Assembly (NCBI RefSeq): GCF_024323335.1
Contig: NC_066584.1
Coordinates: 237,503,494 to 237,567,493 of the forward strand
Reading direction: 5' to 3'
Origin: Lathyrus oleraceus
Lineage: Eukaryota > Streptophyta > Magnoliopsida > Fabales > Fabaceae
DNA length: 64,000 bases
Made by a program: the position numbers and the translations under genes. The notes beneath the pieces are model-generated. The model searched no databases and was not told where the DNA came from. It saw only the letters and a program-made list of their open reading frames with translations. Of this stretch, positions 1-9,727 are shown one piece after another (the stretch's first letter is position 1; each line of letters begins with the position of its first letter).

Positions 1-1198
1 GGCTGGATTCAGACGCAGTTTAAACTTTTGGAGTCTGATAAATAACTTTCTCAGATTAACCAGGTGATCGTCCTCAGTTCTGGATTTGGAAATCATGTCA
101 TCCACATAAACCTTGATCTCTTCATGAATCATGTCGTGGAAGAGTGTTACCATGGCGCGTTGATATGTTGCCCCTGCATTCTTCAAGCTGAATGGCATGA
201 CTTTGTAACAGTAAGTTCCCCAAGGTGTGATAAAGGTTGTATTCTCCATATCATCTGGTGACATCTTTATCTGATTGTACCCGGAGAACCCATCCATGAA
301 AGAAAAGACGGAGAATTAGGTTGTGTTGTCGACCAAAACATCAATATGAAGCAAAGGGAAGTCATCCTTTGGATCGGCTCTATTGAGGTCTCGATAGTCT
401 ACACACATTTTGACTTTACCATATTTCTTAGGAACTGGAACGATATTAGCAACCCATTGCGGATACTCAGAAATGGCTAAGAAGCCAGCATCTAGCTACT
501 TTTTAACCTCTTCCTTGATCTTGAGTGCCATCTCGGGACTGGTCCTTCTGAGCTTCTGCTTAACTGGAGGACATTCAGGCTTGAGCGGTAGATGATGTTC
601 AACAATGTTGGTGTCTAACCCTGGCATATCTTGATACGACCAGGCGAAGACATCCACATATTCACGCAACAGACCTACCAACTCGGAGTGTACATGTTTG
701 GCGAGAGATGCCGCAACTTTCACCTATTTCTTGTCAGTTTCAGATCCCAAATTAATGACATCCATTGGTTCTTTGTATGGCTGAATCTCTTTCTCTTCGT
801 GCTCAAGGAGTCGTGCTAGTTCAGCTGGTAATTCACAATCTTCCTCATTGTCATCTTCAGCTTGGTTGATTGAAAATCCATATTCATAGTTGATTTTAGC
901 CATGTTGTAATCAGTGATTTTATTTGCTCTGCATATGATGAGCTTATTTTAGTATGCTTTTTTTTTTATAGAAAAAGTGGAAAAAGAAAAAGAAATCTTT
1001 TGCCATTTCGTTGTTTTTAGTGAAAACGAAAAATAACTGAAAGAAAAGGAACACGAGTTTTGCATGCAAAAAAGTACGTTTATTTATTCACATAATACTT
1101 TTAAACATGGGGGCTCTTACAAACTATCCTCTCGTCTCGGGCAGGAACGAGGGATGGAGAAAACAAAATGCATTACATTTTTTCCGAGTACACCATAG
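1..1198 (-). pseudogene. Ogre A, left part: broken reverse transcriptase and intron (minus strand)
   Basis: Read on the minus strand, bases 1 to about 915 encode Ty3/gypsy reverse transcriptase closely matching Ogre C pol. The stretch LLREYVDVFAWSYQDMPGL lies near 660-610, VPVPKK near 440, and the catalytic box YVDDMISKSRTE near 103-70. The frame is broken by TAG at 496-498 (after EVKK, where Ogre C has Gln) and by another stop before FSVFSFMDG near 315. Upstream on the minus strand, a splice-acceptor-like ATATGCAG ends at 929, as in the Ogre intron, so 930-1198 is probably intron and the end of gag-pro. The fragment continues beyond the left edge. It is the insertion target of Ogre C, and its other half lies at 23414-24655. 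Confidence 0.9.
1194..1198. repeat. Target site duplication CATAG (left) of Ogre C
   Basis: CATAG directly precedes the LTR start TGTAAGACC and is repeated at 23409-23413 directly after the 3' LTR end CCGCTACA. Five bases is the normal Ty3/gypsy duplication length. Confidence 0.95.
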
Positions 1199-2681
1199 TG
1201 TAAGACCCCAATTTTGACCCTAAGATCCCTCATGGCATCATAACATTGCATTTGCATTGCCTCAAGGATCATAAGCATCTTGGTTCCCCTTACCTTTGGG
1301 TGGGACCTCTTGTGAGTGGTTTGAGATCACCAAGCATGCTTGAATTGTATATTATTGCTTTTCTTATTTTGTTTACTAACCAAAAGCACAAAAATATGTC
1401 ACTAACATCTTTTGTTTATAGCTTGAGCAATCACAAGGTCAAAAGCCTCTAGGAGATCATAAGTACAAAAGTATGGCAAAAAGAAGAGGAAAGCAAGCAT
1501 GGTAATGGTTCCCAAAGCTTTCATCCATCAAATATGCCTCCCTAGCATCTCAATTCATCATTTTGATCAAAGCAAGTTAAAGGGTTTGAGGTTTATCTCC
1601 CAAGGAAACCCTAATTCATCAGATCATCTACAATGCCTTGCTCTTGAAGCAACCTTAACCCATGGTCAAATACAATCAAGGGAAGTTCTTTAATTCATCA
1701 TTGCATGCATATTTGAACTTATTTGAGTGCCCTCAATCATCAATTCATCAAGATATGAGTTGTGGACTTAAGAAGTTGATTAGTCAATTCATCTGATTAT
1801 TTTGAAATACACTGAGACCTAACGTTTTATGTGTTGGTAAAATGGAGATGATCCCAAACGCAAAAATGTTCCTAAGGACAATATGAACAACTTTCATGTT
1901 CATCAAAAATTTATTTGAAGCTTGGAAGGTCATGTCCCATTCCAATACATTATAGGTCATTTTGACTGAAACCCTAATTTTAGGTAAACTTCCCAAGAAC
2001 ATAACTCATTCATTTTTTATGATTTTAAGGTGGGATCAAATTCATTAGAAAGCTTAAGATGTCTAATTCAAATGTTATGTTTAACAAAATTTCAAAATCT
2101 TAAAGGAAATACATGTGATAATGAAAAACATTATAGGTCACTTTGGACCAAATGCATTGAAAAGCAAAAAAGTCCAAGTTAAAGTGCCCATAACTCTTTC
2201 ATAAAAAATCCAAATGATGCAAAATTTAAGACCATTTTGATTTTCTTGAAAAGATCTACCACTTTTATGTTGGAGGTGTTTTCATTTGAGGCTTGCATCA
2301 TCACAACAGAGGGGCTTGAACATTGGCCAAATTTGGAAACCTCACCTTTGCATGTTTTGCACCTTACACTTTAAACACAAAATTCACTAATTTCCACACT
2401 TCAAATGGATTTTTGCCCAACATAACATTTGTTCCTTACATCAAGACCTTGGCAAATGGCATTTTCGAAGAGGAGAAGTTTTAGGCATAATTGTGCATAA
2501 CATGTTGAAACTCATTACACAAGCCTATGCATTGCCAACTACACGTCCATTTCAACTCAATTATATCCCAGATTGCATTTGGCATTGAGTTTGGGCCTTC
2601 TACATGATCATGCAAGCCCATGCAATGAATATCCATTTGCCATGCACACGTATTTGATCACACTTGCCTTGCCTCTCCATC

Positions 2682-2689
2682 TATAAATA
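2682..2689 (+). promoter_or_regulatory. TATA box of Ogre C 5' LTR
   Basis: TATAAATA in the context CCATCTATAAATAGAAGC. It is conserved in the 3' LTR at 19984-19991. As the only canonical TATA motif I noticed in a suitable mid-LTR position, it is the likely core promoter, with transcription expected to begin about 30 bases downstream (U3/R boundary near 2720). The start site is inference. Confidence 0.7.
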
Positions 2690-3391
2690 GAAGCATCATT
2701 CCATTCAATTTCGATCCATGAATCAACCTGAAATGCTGCTGAATTGAAAACCAAACCTCTCACCAAAGGAACTATTTCATTTTCATTCAAATTTCTCAGA
2801 TCTGAAATTCAACTAAATCTAGTTGAATTTCTAGATCTAAAGTTCCTAAACCTCTCTCTCATAGTCCATTGTACTTCTGTTTGGCCAAAGGAAGCAAGGA
2901 AGCAAGCTCAGATCACCACAATTCAAAGGTTCTCTTCAACTGGTTTTTTCTTCAAAACTCACTATTTCTTGACCTATTTGCTTGGCTATTGTGTTGTCTG
3001 AAGTCCTCTCCATAGAGGCATCATTGTTGTGCATTCAATTTTAAAAATCTAACAAGTTCATGATGAACACCATCAAGTTTCAACCTCTAATTTCTCTCAC
3101 TATGGAGATCTAGAGTAGAAATGGATGGTACAGGGGTGATGTACATCACCCCAGCTTTAATTTGGTACCTAGATCGTGGATTTTGGTTGAGTTTGGAGGA
3201 CCTGCAACTCTGGCCGGAGCTTGAGTGCTCGCCGGAGAAGACGGTGGCGCTGGCCACCGTCCACCATGCCAGATTCAATCTGGATCGTTGGATGCATCTC
3301 CCACGTTTTAATCTCAGCCATGCATTTTGTTTACTTTCAATAGTGCCAAATGTTTCGTATTGACTAAAGCCTACCATGGAAGCACGCATGT

Positions 3392-3440
3392 GGAGCGTCT
3401 GATCAGCCACGTCAATTAATGAGGCTTGATCAGACGCTCC
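3392..3440 (+). other. Perfect 14-bp stem-loop in Ogre C 5' LTR
   Basis: GGAGCGTCTGATCA (3392-3405) pairs perfectly with TGATCAGACGCTCC (3427-3440) across a 21-base loop and is followed by a T run. The identical structure occurs in the 3' LTR (20694-20707 with 20729-20742). It lies about 700 bases downstream of the TATA box, so it should be in the element's RNA. A role in RNA dimerisation, packaging or processing is speculation. Confidence 0.75.
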
Positions 3441-5693
3441 TGGTTTTTTTGATTTTATTAATTTCTGATTTAATTTCTTTTATTTCCTTTATTTTCAAAA
3501 ATTCATAACTTCTTTATTTTTAATCCAAAAAATATGGGACCAATTGCATTCTTCTCCATTTAAATTCTAGTTTCTATAATTGATTTTTAATATTTTTTAT
3601 TTTGTCATTTGATATTTTTTGTGAATTTTCTCTTTTCTGGTTATTTTTAATTCATTTTAAATAGTATTTGATATTCAAAAAATACAAAAATATTTTCCTA
3701 ACCTATTTGAATGATGATGGATCTATGAAAAATATTCTCATCAATTTTTTAATTGATTTGAGATTTATTTGAGATTTTAGTTCAATTAGGTTAATTTTAT
3801 TCATTTTTAATTGATTAAAAATAGTTTCTGACTTTTAAAAATTTTGAAATTTTTTGTCAAACTTTGTTTGACCTTGTTGAACTTGGGATAAATCACTTGG
3901 ACCTTTCAAGGTTGATTTGAAGTGATTTTGAAGTTTGACCTTTCTTTTATTTTTAATTTAAGTTTATTTTAATATTAAAAATGCCAAAAATATTTTGATT
4001 ATTATTTGACCTCCAATCTTCATCCCATTTCTGGTTTCTCATTATTTGACTTAGACTTTCAATGTCATTTGGTCAACACACATGGATTGGTACATTTTAT
4101 TTCACCTTATGCACTTTATTCTTTCCATTTCCTTTTCCATTATTCATCTCTTTCTTCTTCTTCTTCTTTTTCTTTTTTTGATCAATGAGTTGAAGGTTGA
4201 TAAGTTAGCATTGATTAGGGAGACTTAATCTTCCTTGATTCAAATCTAATTCATCTTGATCAATTGATCAAGTGAATGGCTTTGCATTAAGGATAAGTTG
4301 TTTCCTAAAGCATGCAAAAGACTTAAACCAATACAAGATCAAATCTCTTCTTCTTTTTGGCATGGCAAGTTTTTGGAACTTGGTTCACTAATCAAGACTT
4401 CTAACTTGTGTTGTTGCCTACATTATTATTGACCGGCCTCAGATAGTTGTGACTTCTACATAAGTCCAATTACGATTGCTTAACACAACGCTAAATTTTC
4501 CTTATGGCACACTAACTATTAACACTAATCATTAACCATTAACATTTACTTTTTGCTCTTTATTTTTTATGCAATTTACTATTCTTGTACATATTATTCA
4601 TTTTCTTTTTCCTTTGCTCACTTGAGCACATGTTTATGCTAATGCCATTTGCCTTTTGCTCACTTGAGCATATAATTGTATATATATCTTTTGTGCTTGT
4701 GTGTGTCTGTTTGTTGTGAACCAAATGCAAAGAATTGGACAAAATGGACTTAGATCTTAGGACTTTACCCAAGCTAATGGAGTTTGAAGAGCAACTAGGC
4801 CTCATGCCTTTAGAATCCTTAAATGTCAAAGAGCAACTAGGCCTAATGCCTTTAGAGTGCTTAAAGCTTGAAGATGAACATTGAAAGGACCATATTCTAA
4901 ACTCCCTCTTGTCCATTCTTTGATTGTTAATAGAACTTTTTGATGTGTGTTGTATTTATGCTAGGGACTCTAACATTGAGCCAATTTGGGGAACCATTGC
5001 CATGGGCTTCCAAGAGAGAGAAATCCAAGATTCATTGAGGAGTTTGCTAAGAGACTTGTTTGTTGATTGCTCCAGTTTATGCTTATGTGATTGCTTATTC
5101 CAAAGGATGGGAGCTACTTGGATCATCAATATGATCTCAGGAGGGGAACTCCATTTGTGGTTTTGTTTCTTATTCCTTACCTCTTTTCATGTTTAGGACT
5201 CTAGCCATTCTTCTTCTTCTCTCCACTCTAACCCAAGCCAAAAAATTTGTGCAAACATTTAACACTTGTTTTCAACCTTAGAAACCTAAGCATTATGCTT
5301 TTGATTTTCAAACTCTTTTTTCATAACACTTATTTTGAATTGAATCTCTAAGTCAACTTTGACCATATTTTGTACATTTCATTGGTAAATATAACCCATT
5401 CAAATGTTTTTTTTGTGGTTTCAATGGCCATTTTCTTAATCAAAACTTTTCTCATAACCTTTAGCTATTAGGTTTGAGTTATCCTTGAGGTAGATGTAAT
5501 ACTCACCTATATCCTTAGTGATGGACAATGAGTCTTCCATGCTTATTATAGGGTTAACCCCTCACTAGCATGTTGAAGCTATCCTCACATGGTGGATTTG
5601 TGGTTTTAGGTTGAGTTTTCTCCATTTGATAACAAAAGACCTTAAGGCTTTTGGACCAATCAATTCACCAATTCATTTTGAGATTTTTACCCC

Positions 5694-5930
5694 GAACTAC
5701 GAGGTTTTGATCCTACCTTTTTAAGATGGTACGTAGGCAATGGGTTTATCCATCCAAACACAAAAAAATATAAATAACTTGTATATTCTCTTCTCATCTC
5801 TTCAATCATGTTTGCACAAACACATTTTTTTCACAAAAAATAACAACCTTACAACAAATGTGAAAAGGGCTCCCTAGGAGTACCTAGGATGTTTTAGGTG
5901 CCTAACACCTTCCCATTGCATAACCAACCC
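5694..5930 (+). promoter_or_regulatory. Two conserved U5 boxes of the Ogre C 5' LTR
   Basis: Box 1 (5694-5739) begins GAACTACGAGGTTTTGATCC and ends GTACGTAGGC. Box 2 (5897-5930) reads GGTGCCTAACACCTTCCC followed by TGCATAACC. Both recur in the other Ogre-like LTRs of the window at 25879-25924/26075-26110, 59101-59147/59351-59379 and, on the minus strand, 60856-60808/60662-60632, although the surrounding LTR sequence differs. Function is unknown; conserved position near the LTR 3' end suggests a cis role in RNA 3'-end formation, priming or packaging (inference). Confidence 0.6.
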
Positions 5931-6110
5931 CCTTTCCCAGATCTCTGACTCTCTTTTACTAGTTTTTGATTCGATAAAACTTTTAGGTTTTTGTTCGCTT
6001 TCTAACCATTCCTTTGGATAAATAGGAGTGCGGTGGCGACTCGACTTGTATGATTTACCTTGGATTTAGTCAATATCTCTAATGGTAACGAATACCCCGC
6101 TACAGAAAAG

Positions 6111-6130
6111 TGGCGACTCTGCCGGGGAGG
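6111..6130 (+). other. Primer binding site, tRNA-Arg type
   Basis: TGGCGACTCTGCCGGGGAGG starts six bases after the 5' LTR end. This TGGCGACTC motif is the known Ogre minus-strand primer site, complementary to the 3' end of a tRNA-Arg. Confidence 0.9.
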
Positions 6131-6973
6131 CATTTGCCTAGTGGGTTTTGCCTACTTTTCATATTTGTTGTATTGTATTATATTATTGTTTTGTGACATA
6201 TTTTGTGCAATTTGGGATTACTGTATTGTATGTAATGATTGAATTGCTTGAATATTAATTCCTTGTATGCTTGGTGATCTTTGTGAGATAAGTTCTATAC
6301 CCGAACTCGAGTGTACTTAGGATAGGAGAATGGCGTAGTCTTGTTGACTTGTGTGGAGTTATTCCTTAGCAAGTTGACTTGTAAGCCCATTCACTTGGTG
6401 AAGGTCATGTTGGGATCAATAATGTTACACAAGTAGTTGTGGTTAGACATTACTCTTTCCAATATAGACCTTAGAAGCCAAGGACCTTAGTTTACCAAGC
6501 CCATCTTGGCCTATTCTTAAGATGTAGTGCGGAAGTCGTTCAAGTGTAAGATTTGATACGATTGTTACGCGATACTACACTCATAAGAGTCTCTCTCGAG
6601 AATATTTTTGGAATACGAGTATTCGTATATCCGATAATATCCGAAAGATGGGATGATGACTATGGGAACCTCTTGTAGAACATGTTTGGCAGGTTAAACC
6701 CTAGTACACTCCCTTTGGGTGGTTCTTAACCGAAACTCCATGCTCGTGACTCGCAACAAACCCTTGATTCGTGGTTGATCCGTTCATGTATCCTTAATAT
6801 CAATGGAACTTGGGTGTTGATAAGGTGTAAACCATAATCCACCAAAATGGATGATTGATATTAAGGATACATGATCCATCCCACGGCCTTTGTTTGGTGT
6901 GCTTTGCTTGATCCTTGAGTGTGATTGTTGCATTCATGCATTCATGCACCCATTTGCATCCATATCATCAATA
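6131..6973 (+). other. Ogre C untranslated leader
   Basis: About 840 bases between primer site and ORF1 with no convincing coding sequence. In-frame codons open from 6890, but that stretch is made of repeated GCATTCATGCA-like words resembling leader rather than protein. Confidence 0.6.
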
Positions 6974-8476
6974 ATGAAGAAAATTTTCAAGAAATTTAAG
7001 AGGTCTATTTGCAAATTTTCAGAAATGGAAAGACAAAGAAGGAATACAAAGAAGTACAACTTCAGACAACCAGATTTGAAAGAGTTAAGGAATTTGACAT
7101 CCTATGTACTAGATCCCTTGGGTTTCAAGGCTCGTTTTGGGAAGCTTCTTCCTCTTCTGACTACTCAGGTGGATGAAGGGTTGATGAGTGTATTGGTGCA
7201 GTTTTATGATCCTTTGTTCCGTTGCTTCACATTTCCGGATTTTCAGCTTTTACCCACGCTTGAGGAGTATGCTTATCTTGTGGGTATACCTATTCTAGAC
7301 CAGTTTTCGTTCAGTGGCTTGGAGAGTATTCCTAATTCTCAAGAGATAGCAAACATGTTGCATATAAATGAATCTCTGGTTGGTGCTCATATGACTACCA
7401 AAGGTGGAATTCAAGGTCTCCCTTCTGAGTTCCTCATTGCTCAAGCTATTATGTATGGGAAGGCCATGAGTGAGGGCGCCTTTGAGGCCATATTTGTACT
7501 TCTCATCTATGGGTTAGTATTGTTCCCTAACATCGACAAGTTTGTGGATGTGAATGCTATTAGGATTTTCTCTACTCTTAATCCCGTTCCGACTCTGTTG
7601 GGTGACACTTATTTTTCTTTGCATATGAGGAATGCAAAGGGTGGTGGTGCCATTGTGTGTTGTTTGCCTCTGTTGTATAAGTGGTTTATTTCTCACTTAC
7701 CGCAGACGGTCGCTTTCAAGGAGAACAAGGGATGTCTACGGTGGTCCACGAGGCTTATGTCTCTCACTAATGATGATATCTCTTGGTACAACCGTGTGTA
7801 TGATGGTGTGCAGATTATCGACTCTTGTGGTGAATTCTCCAATGTACCTCTTCTCGGTACATGTGGTGGGATTAACTACAACCCTGTTTTGGCACGACGT
7901 CAACTTGGGTTCCCCCTAAAGGATAAACCTAATAACATTATGTTAGAGGGTATATTCTTTCAGGAGGGTAAAGATCCCCAAGGCTTGAAAGCTAGGATGG
8001 TCCGCGCTTGGCGCAAGATTCATAGGAAAGGAAGGAATGAGTTGGGTCTTAAGAACTGTGTCGCTTTGGAGCCTTACACTGCTTGGGTTAGGAAGAGAGC
8101 GTCTGAGTATCTCATGCCTTACGAGTATCCAAGACCTACACCCTTGGTTATGGCTGGGCCTTCAACCCTCCCTAACCAAGGAGTAGAGGAGTTGAGAGAC
8201 GAAGACCGTTCACGTGCCTGGATCCGCGAACGAGAAGAGTTGCTTCAACAGATCAAGGAAAAGGATGCTTTGATTGAGTTCCTCGAGCATCAGGTTATTG
8301 ATGATCCTAATGATGCATGGACTTCTCTACTTCCTCAGTCTTCCAAGTTCTGGAAGAGGAAGTACGATCGACTCGCCAAGGAGAAGGCAGATATGGAGGC
8401 AGCCTATGAAGAGGAGGTGAAGAGGCTTCGTGCATCCTATCTTCCTGTATCCCGAGCTTTGGACGATTGTTTCTAG
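6974..8476 (+). CDS. Ogre ORF1 protein (PMD-like/DUF7745-type domain plus C-terminal coiled coil)
   Basis: An uninterrupted frame of 500 codons from ATG 6974. The frame is open from 6890, and ATG 7025 (MERQRRNTKKYNF) is an alternative start. Such an extra ORF between leader and gag is a defining Ogre feature, and its molecular role is not established. Residues about 55-130 carry LTSYVLDPLGFKARFGKLL and CFTFPDFQLLPTLEEYAYLV. The pattern of a helix, an F-x-FPDFxLxPTLEEY-like turn and a G-I-P end resembles plant-mobile-domain proteins and what I recall as DUF7745. Residues about 420-490 are charged and heptad-like (REELLQQIKEKDALIEFLEH; LAKEKADMEAAYEEEVKRL), so probably coiled coil. No signal peptide or membrane segment stands out. 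It is the only long Ogre C gene without a stop or frameshift apart from the gag-protease frame. Confidence 0.85.
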   Translation: MKKIFKKFKRSICKFSEMERQRRNTKKYNFRQPDLKELRNLTSYVLDPLGFKARFGKLLPLLTTQVDEGLMSVLVQFYDPLFRCFTFPDFQLLPTLEEYAYLVGIPILDQFSFSGLESIPNSQEIANMLHINESLVGAHMTTKGGIQGLPSEFLIAQAIMYGKAMSEGAFEAIFVLLIYGLVLFPNIDKFVDVNAIRIFSTLNPVPTLLGDTYFSLHMRNAKGGGAIVCCLPLLYKWFISHLPQTVAFKENKGCLRWSTRLMSLTNDDISWYNRVYDGVQIIDSCGEFSNVPLLGTCGGINYNPVLARRQLGFPLKDKPNNIMLEGIFFQEGKDPQGLKARMVRAWRKIHRKGRNELGLKNCVALEPYTAWVRKRASEYLMPYEYPRPTPLVMAGPSTLPNQGVEELRDEDRSRAWIREREELLQQIKEKDALIEFLEHQVIDDPNDAWTSLLPQSSKFWKRKYDRLAKEKADMEAAYEEEVKRLRASYLPVSRALDDCF

Positions 8477-8784
8477 GGATCCATGGGATGATCATTTCCC
8501 TTCTCTCTTTTATTTTTATCTAGCTACCCATGTTGTACTTCTTTAATGTAAAACTATTTTCTAGATATGAAAAGCATTTAATATTTCCAAAATTTGCAAA
8601 TAGAACCCTAAAGTTCCTTTGAAATAAAAAAAAACAAATCATATGCACGAGCATTGCATGCATCATGTGCATAAGCAGGTTTTGTTCCCGACTTCTTGTC
8701 CTATGGTCTAACTCTGTGTTCTTCATTTATTTTGAAGATAAGCTGACTCACCGGTACTACACCAGAGCCAATTCTTCAAGACTG

Positions 8785-9727
8785 ATGGATCATCTAGAAC
8801 AAGAAAACTACGAGCTGAAGGAGGAAGTAGCCAGGTTAACTGCCTTGATGGAGTCATTCTTGGCCGCTCAGAGCCAATCTTCTCCAACACCATCAACTCT
8901 TCCCCAGAGGACGGTCATTTTTGAGATCGTGACTTCTATTGTGCCTGCTGCAACGACTCATTTTGCGCCATCCATGCCAGTCGGGTTCCCGTGGGGAATG
9001 CCCCCCAACTTTGTACCAGAAGGTTTCGCCCCTACTCTTGCTTCTCTGTCGGCATCTAGCCCGGTCCTTTCAGTGCCACCGCCCGTTGTGCACACATTAC
9101 CAAGGGTCGAAGATACCCTTTACCACTCTGAGCCATCTGAGGGCCGAACGTTTATAAAAATATGGATGATATGAAGGACCAATTCCTTGAGCTTCGCAAG
9201 GAACTGAAAACTTTGAGGGGGAAAGACCTCTTTGGAAAAAGTGTTGCTGAGTTGTGCCTTGTGCCCAACGCGAAGATCCCTATTAAATTCAAAATGCCTG
9301 ACTTTGAGAAGTATAAGGGAAACACATGCCCTCTCAGTCATCTTGTGATGTATGCTCGCAAGATGTCAACATAAACTGACAATGACCAACTGCTCATCCA
9401 TTATTTCCAGGACAGTCTGTCCGGTGCCGCTCTCAGGTGGTACATGGGTTTGGAGAGTTCGAACATCCGATCTTTCAACGATCTTGGAGAGGCCTTCGTC
9501 AAGCAATATAAATACAATGTGGATATGGCTCCTGATAGGGACCAGTTGAGGGCAATGTCCTAGAAAGAGAAAGAGACCTTCAAAGAATACACCCAGAGAT
9601 GGCGCGAATTGGCAGCTTAGATAGTGCCTCCCCTTGAGGAGAAAGAGATGACCAAGATCTTCTTGAAGACCTTGAGCTCGTTTTACTACGAGAGGATGAT
9701 AGCCAGTGCTCCCTCAGACTTCAGAAT
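8785..9727 (+). pseudogene. gag: Ogre C gag, N-terminal part, broken
   Basis: Structural (capsid) protein region. ATG 8785 opens MDHLEQENYELKEEVARLTA, a coiled-coil start typical of Ogre gag. The same frame extends upstream through KLTHRYYTRANSS, so the true start may be earlier. After a Pro/Ser-rich linker the frame ends at 9174 and continues in the +1-shifted frame from about 9162 (VPNAKIPIKFKMPDFEKYKG, then GAALRWYMGL, the conserved gag core). That frame has stops at 9372-9374, 9561-9563 (MS*KEKE) and 9618-9620 (AA*IVPP). The latter two sit where related proteins have Gln. Near 9723-9728 a small deletion shifts into the downstream gag-protease frame. Non-functional as it stands. Confidence 0.88.

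Larger units (their letters stand above)
1199..6104 (+). repeat. Ogre C 5' LTR (4906 bp)
   Basis: Starts TGTAAGACCCCAATTTTGAC and ends AATACCCCGCTACA. It matches 18472-23408 along its whole length with scattered substitutions. By eye the largest difference is about 36 bases (around AACCATTACTCACATGCTCA) present in the 3' LTR near 19720-19755 and absent here near 2453. It contains a TATA box (2682), a 14-bp perfect stem (3392-3440), a 42-bp direct duplication beginning GAGCAACTAGGCCT (4790-4873), and two U5 boxes shared with other LTRs (5694-5739, 5897-5930). Short ORFs on both strands around 3090-3410 are in LTR sequence and have no recognisable domain. Confidence 0.95.

Noticed and set aside
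3087..3410. Overlapping open frames on both strands of the Ogre LTRs (also 20389-20712)
   Set aside because: They are duplicated LTR sequence without known domains or coding-like bias; openness on both strands is explained by a GC-rich block with inverted repeats.
6111..6130. tRNA gene at the TGGCGACTC motif
   Set aside because: Only the 18-20 base primer complement is present; no tRNA body.
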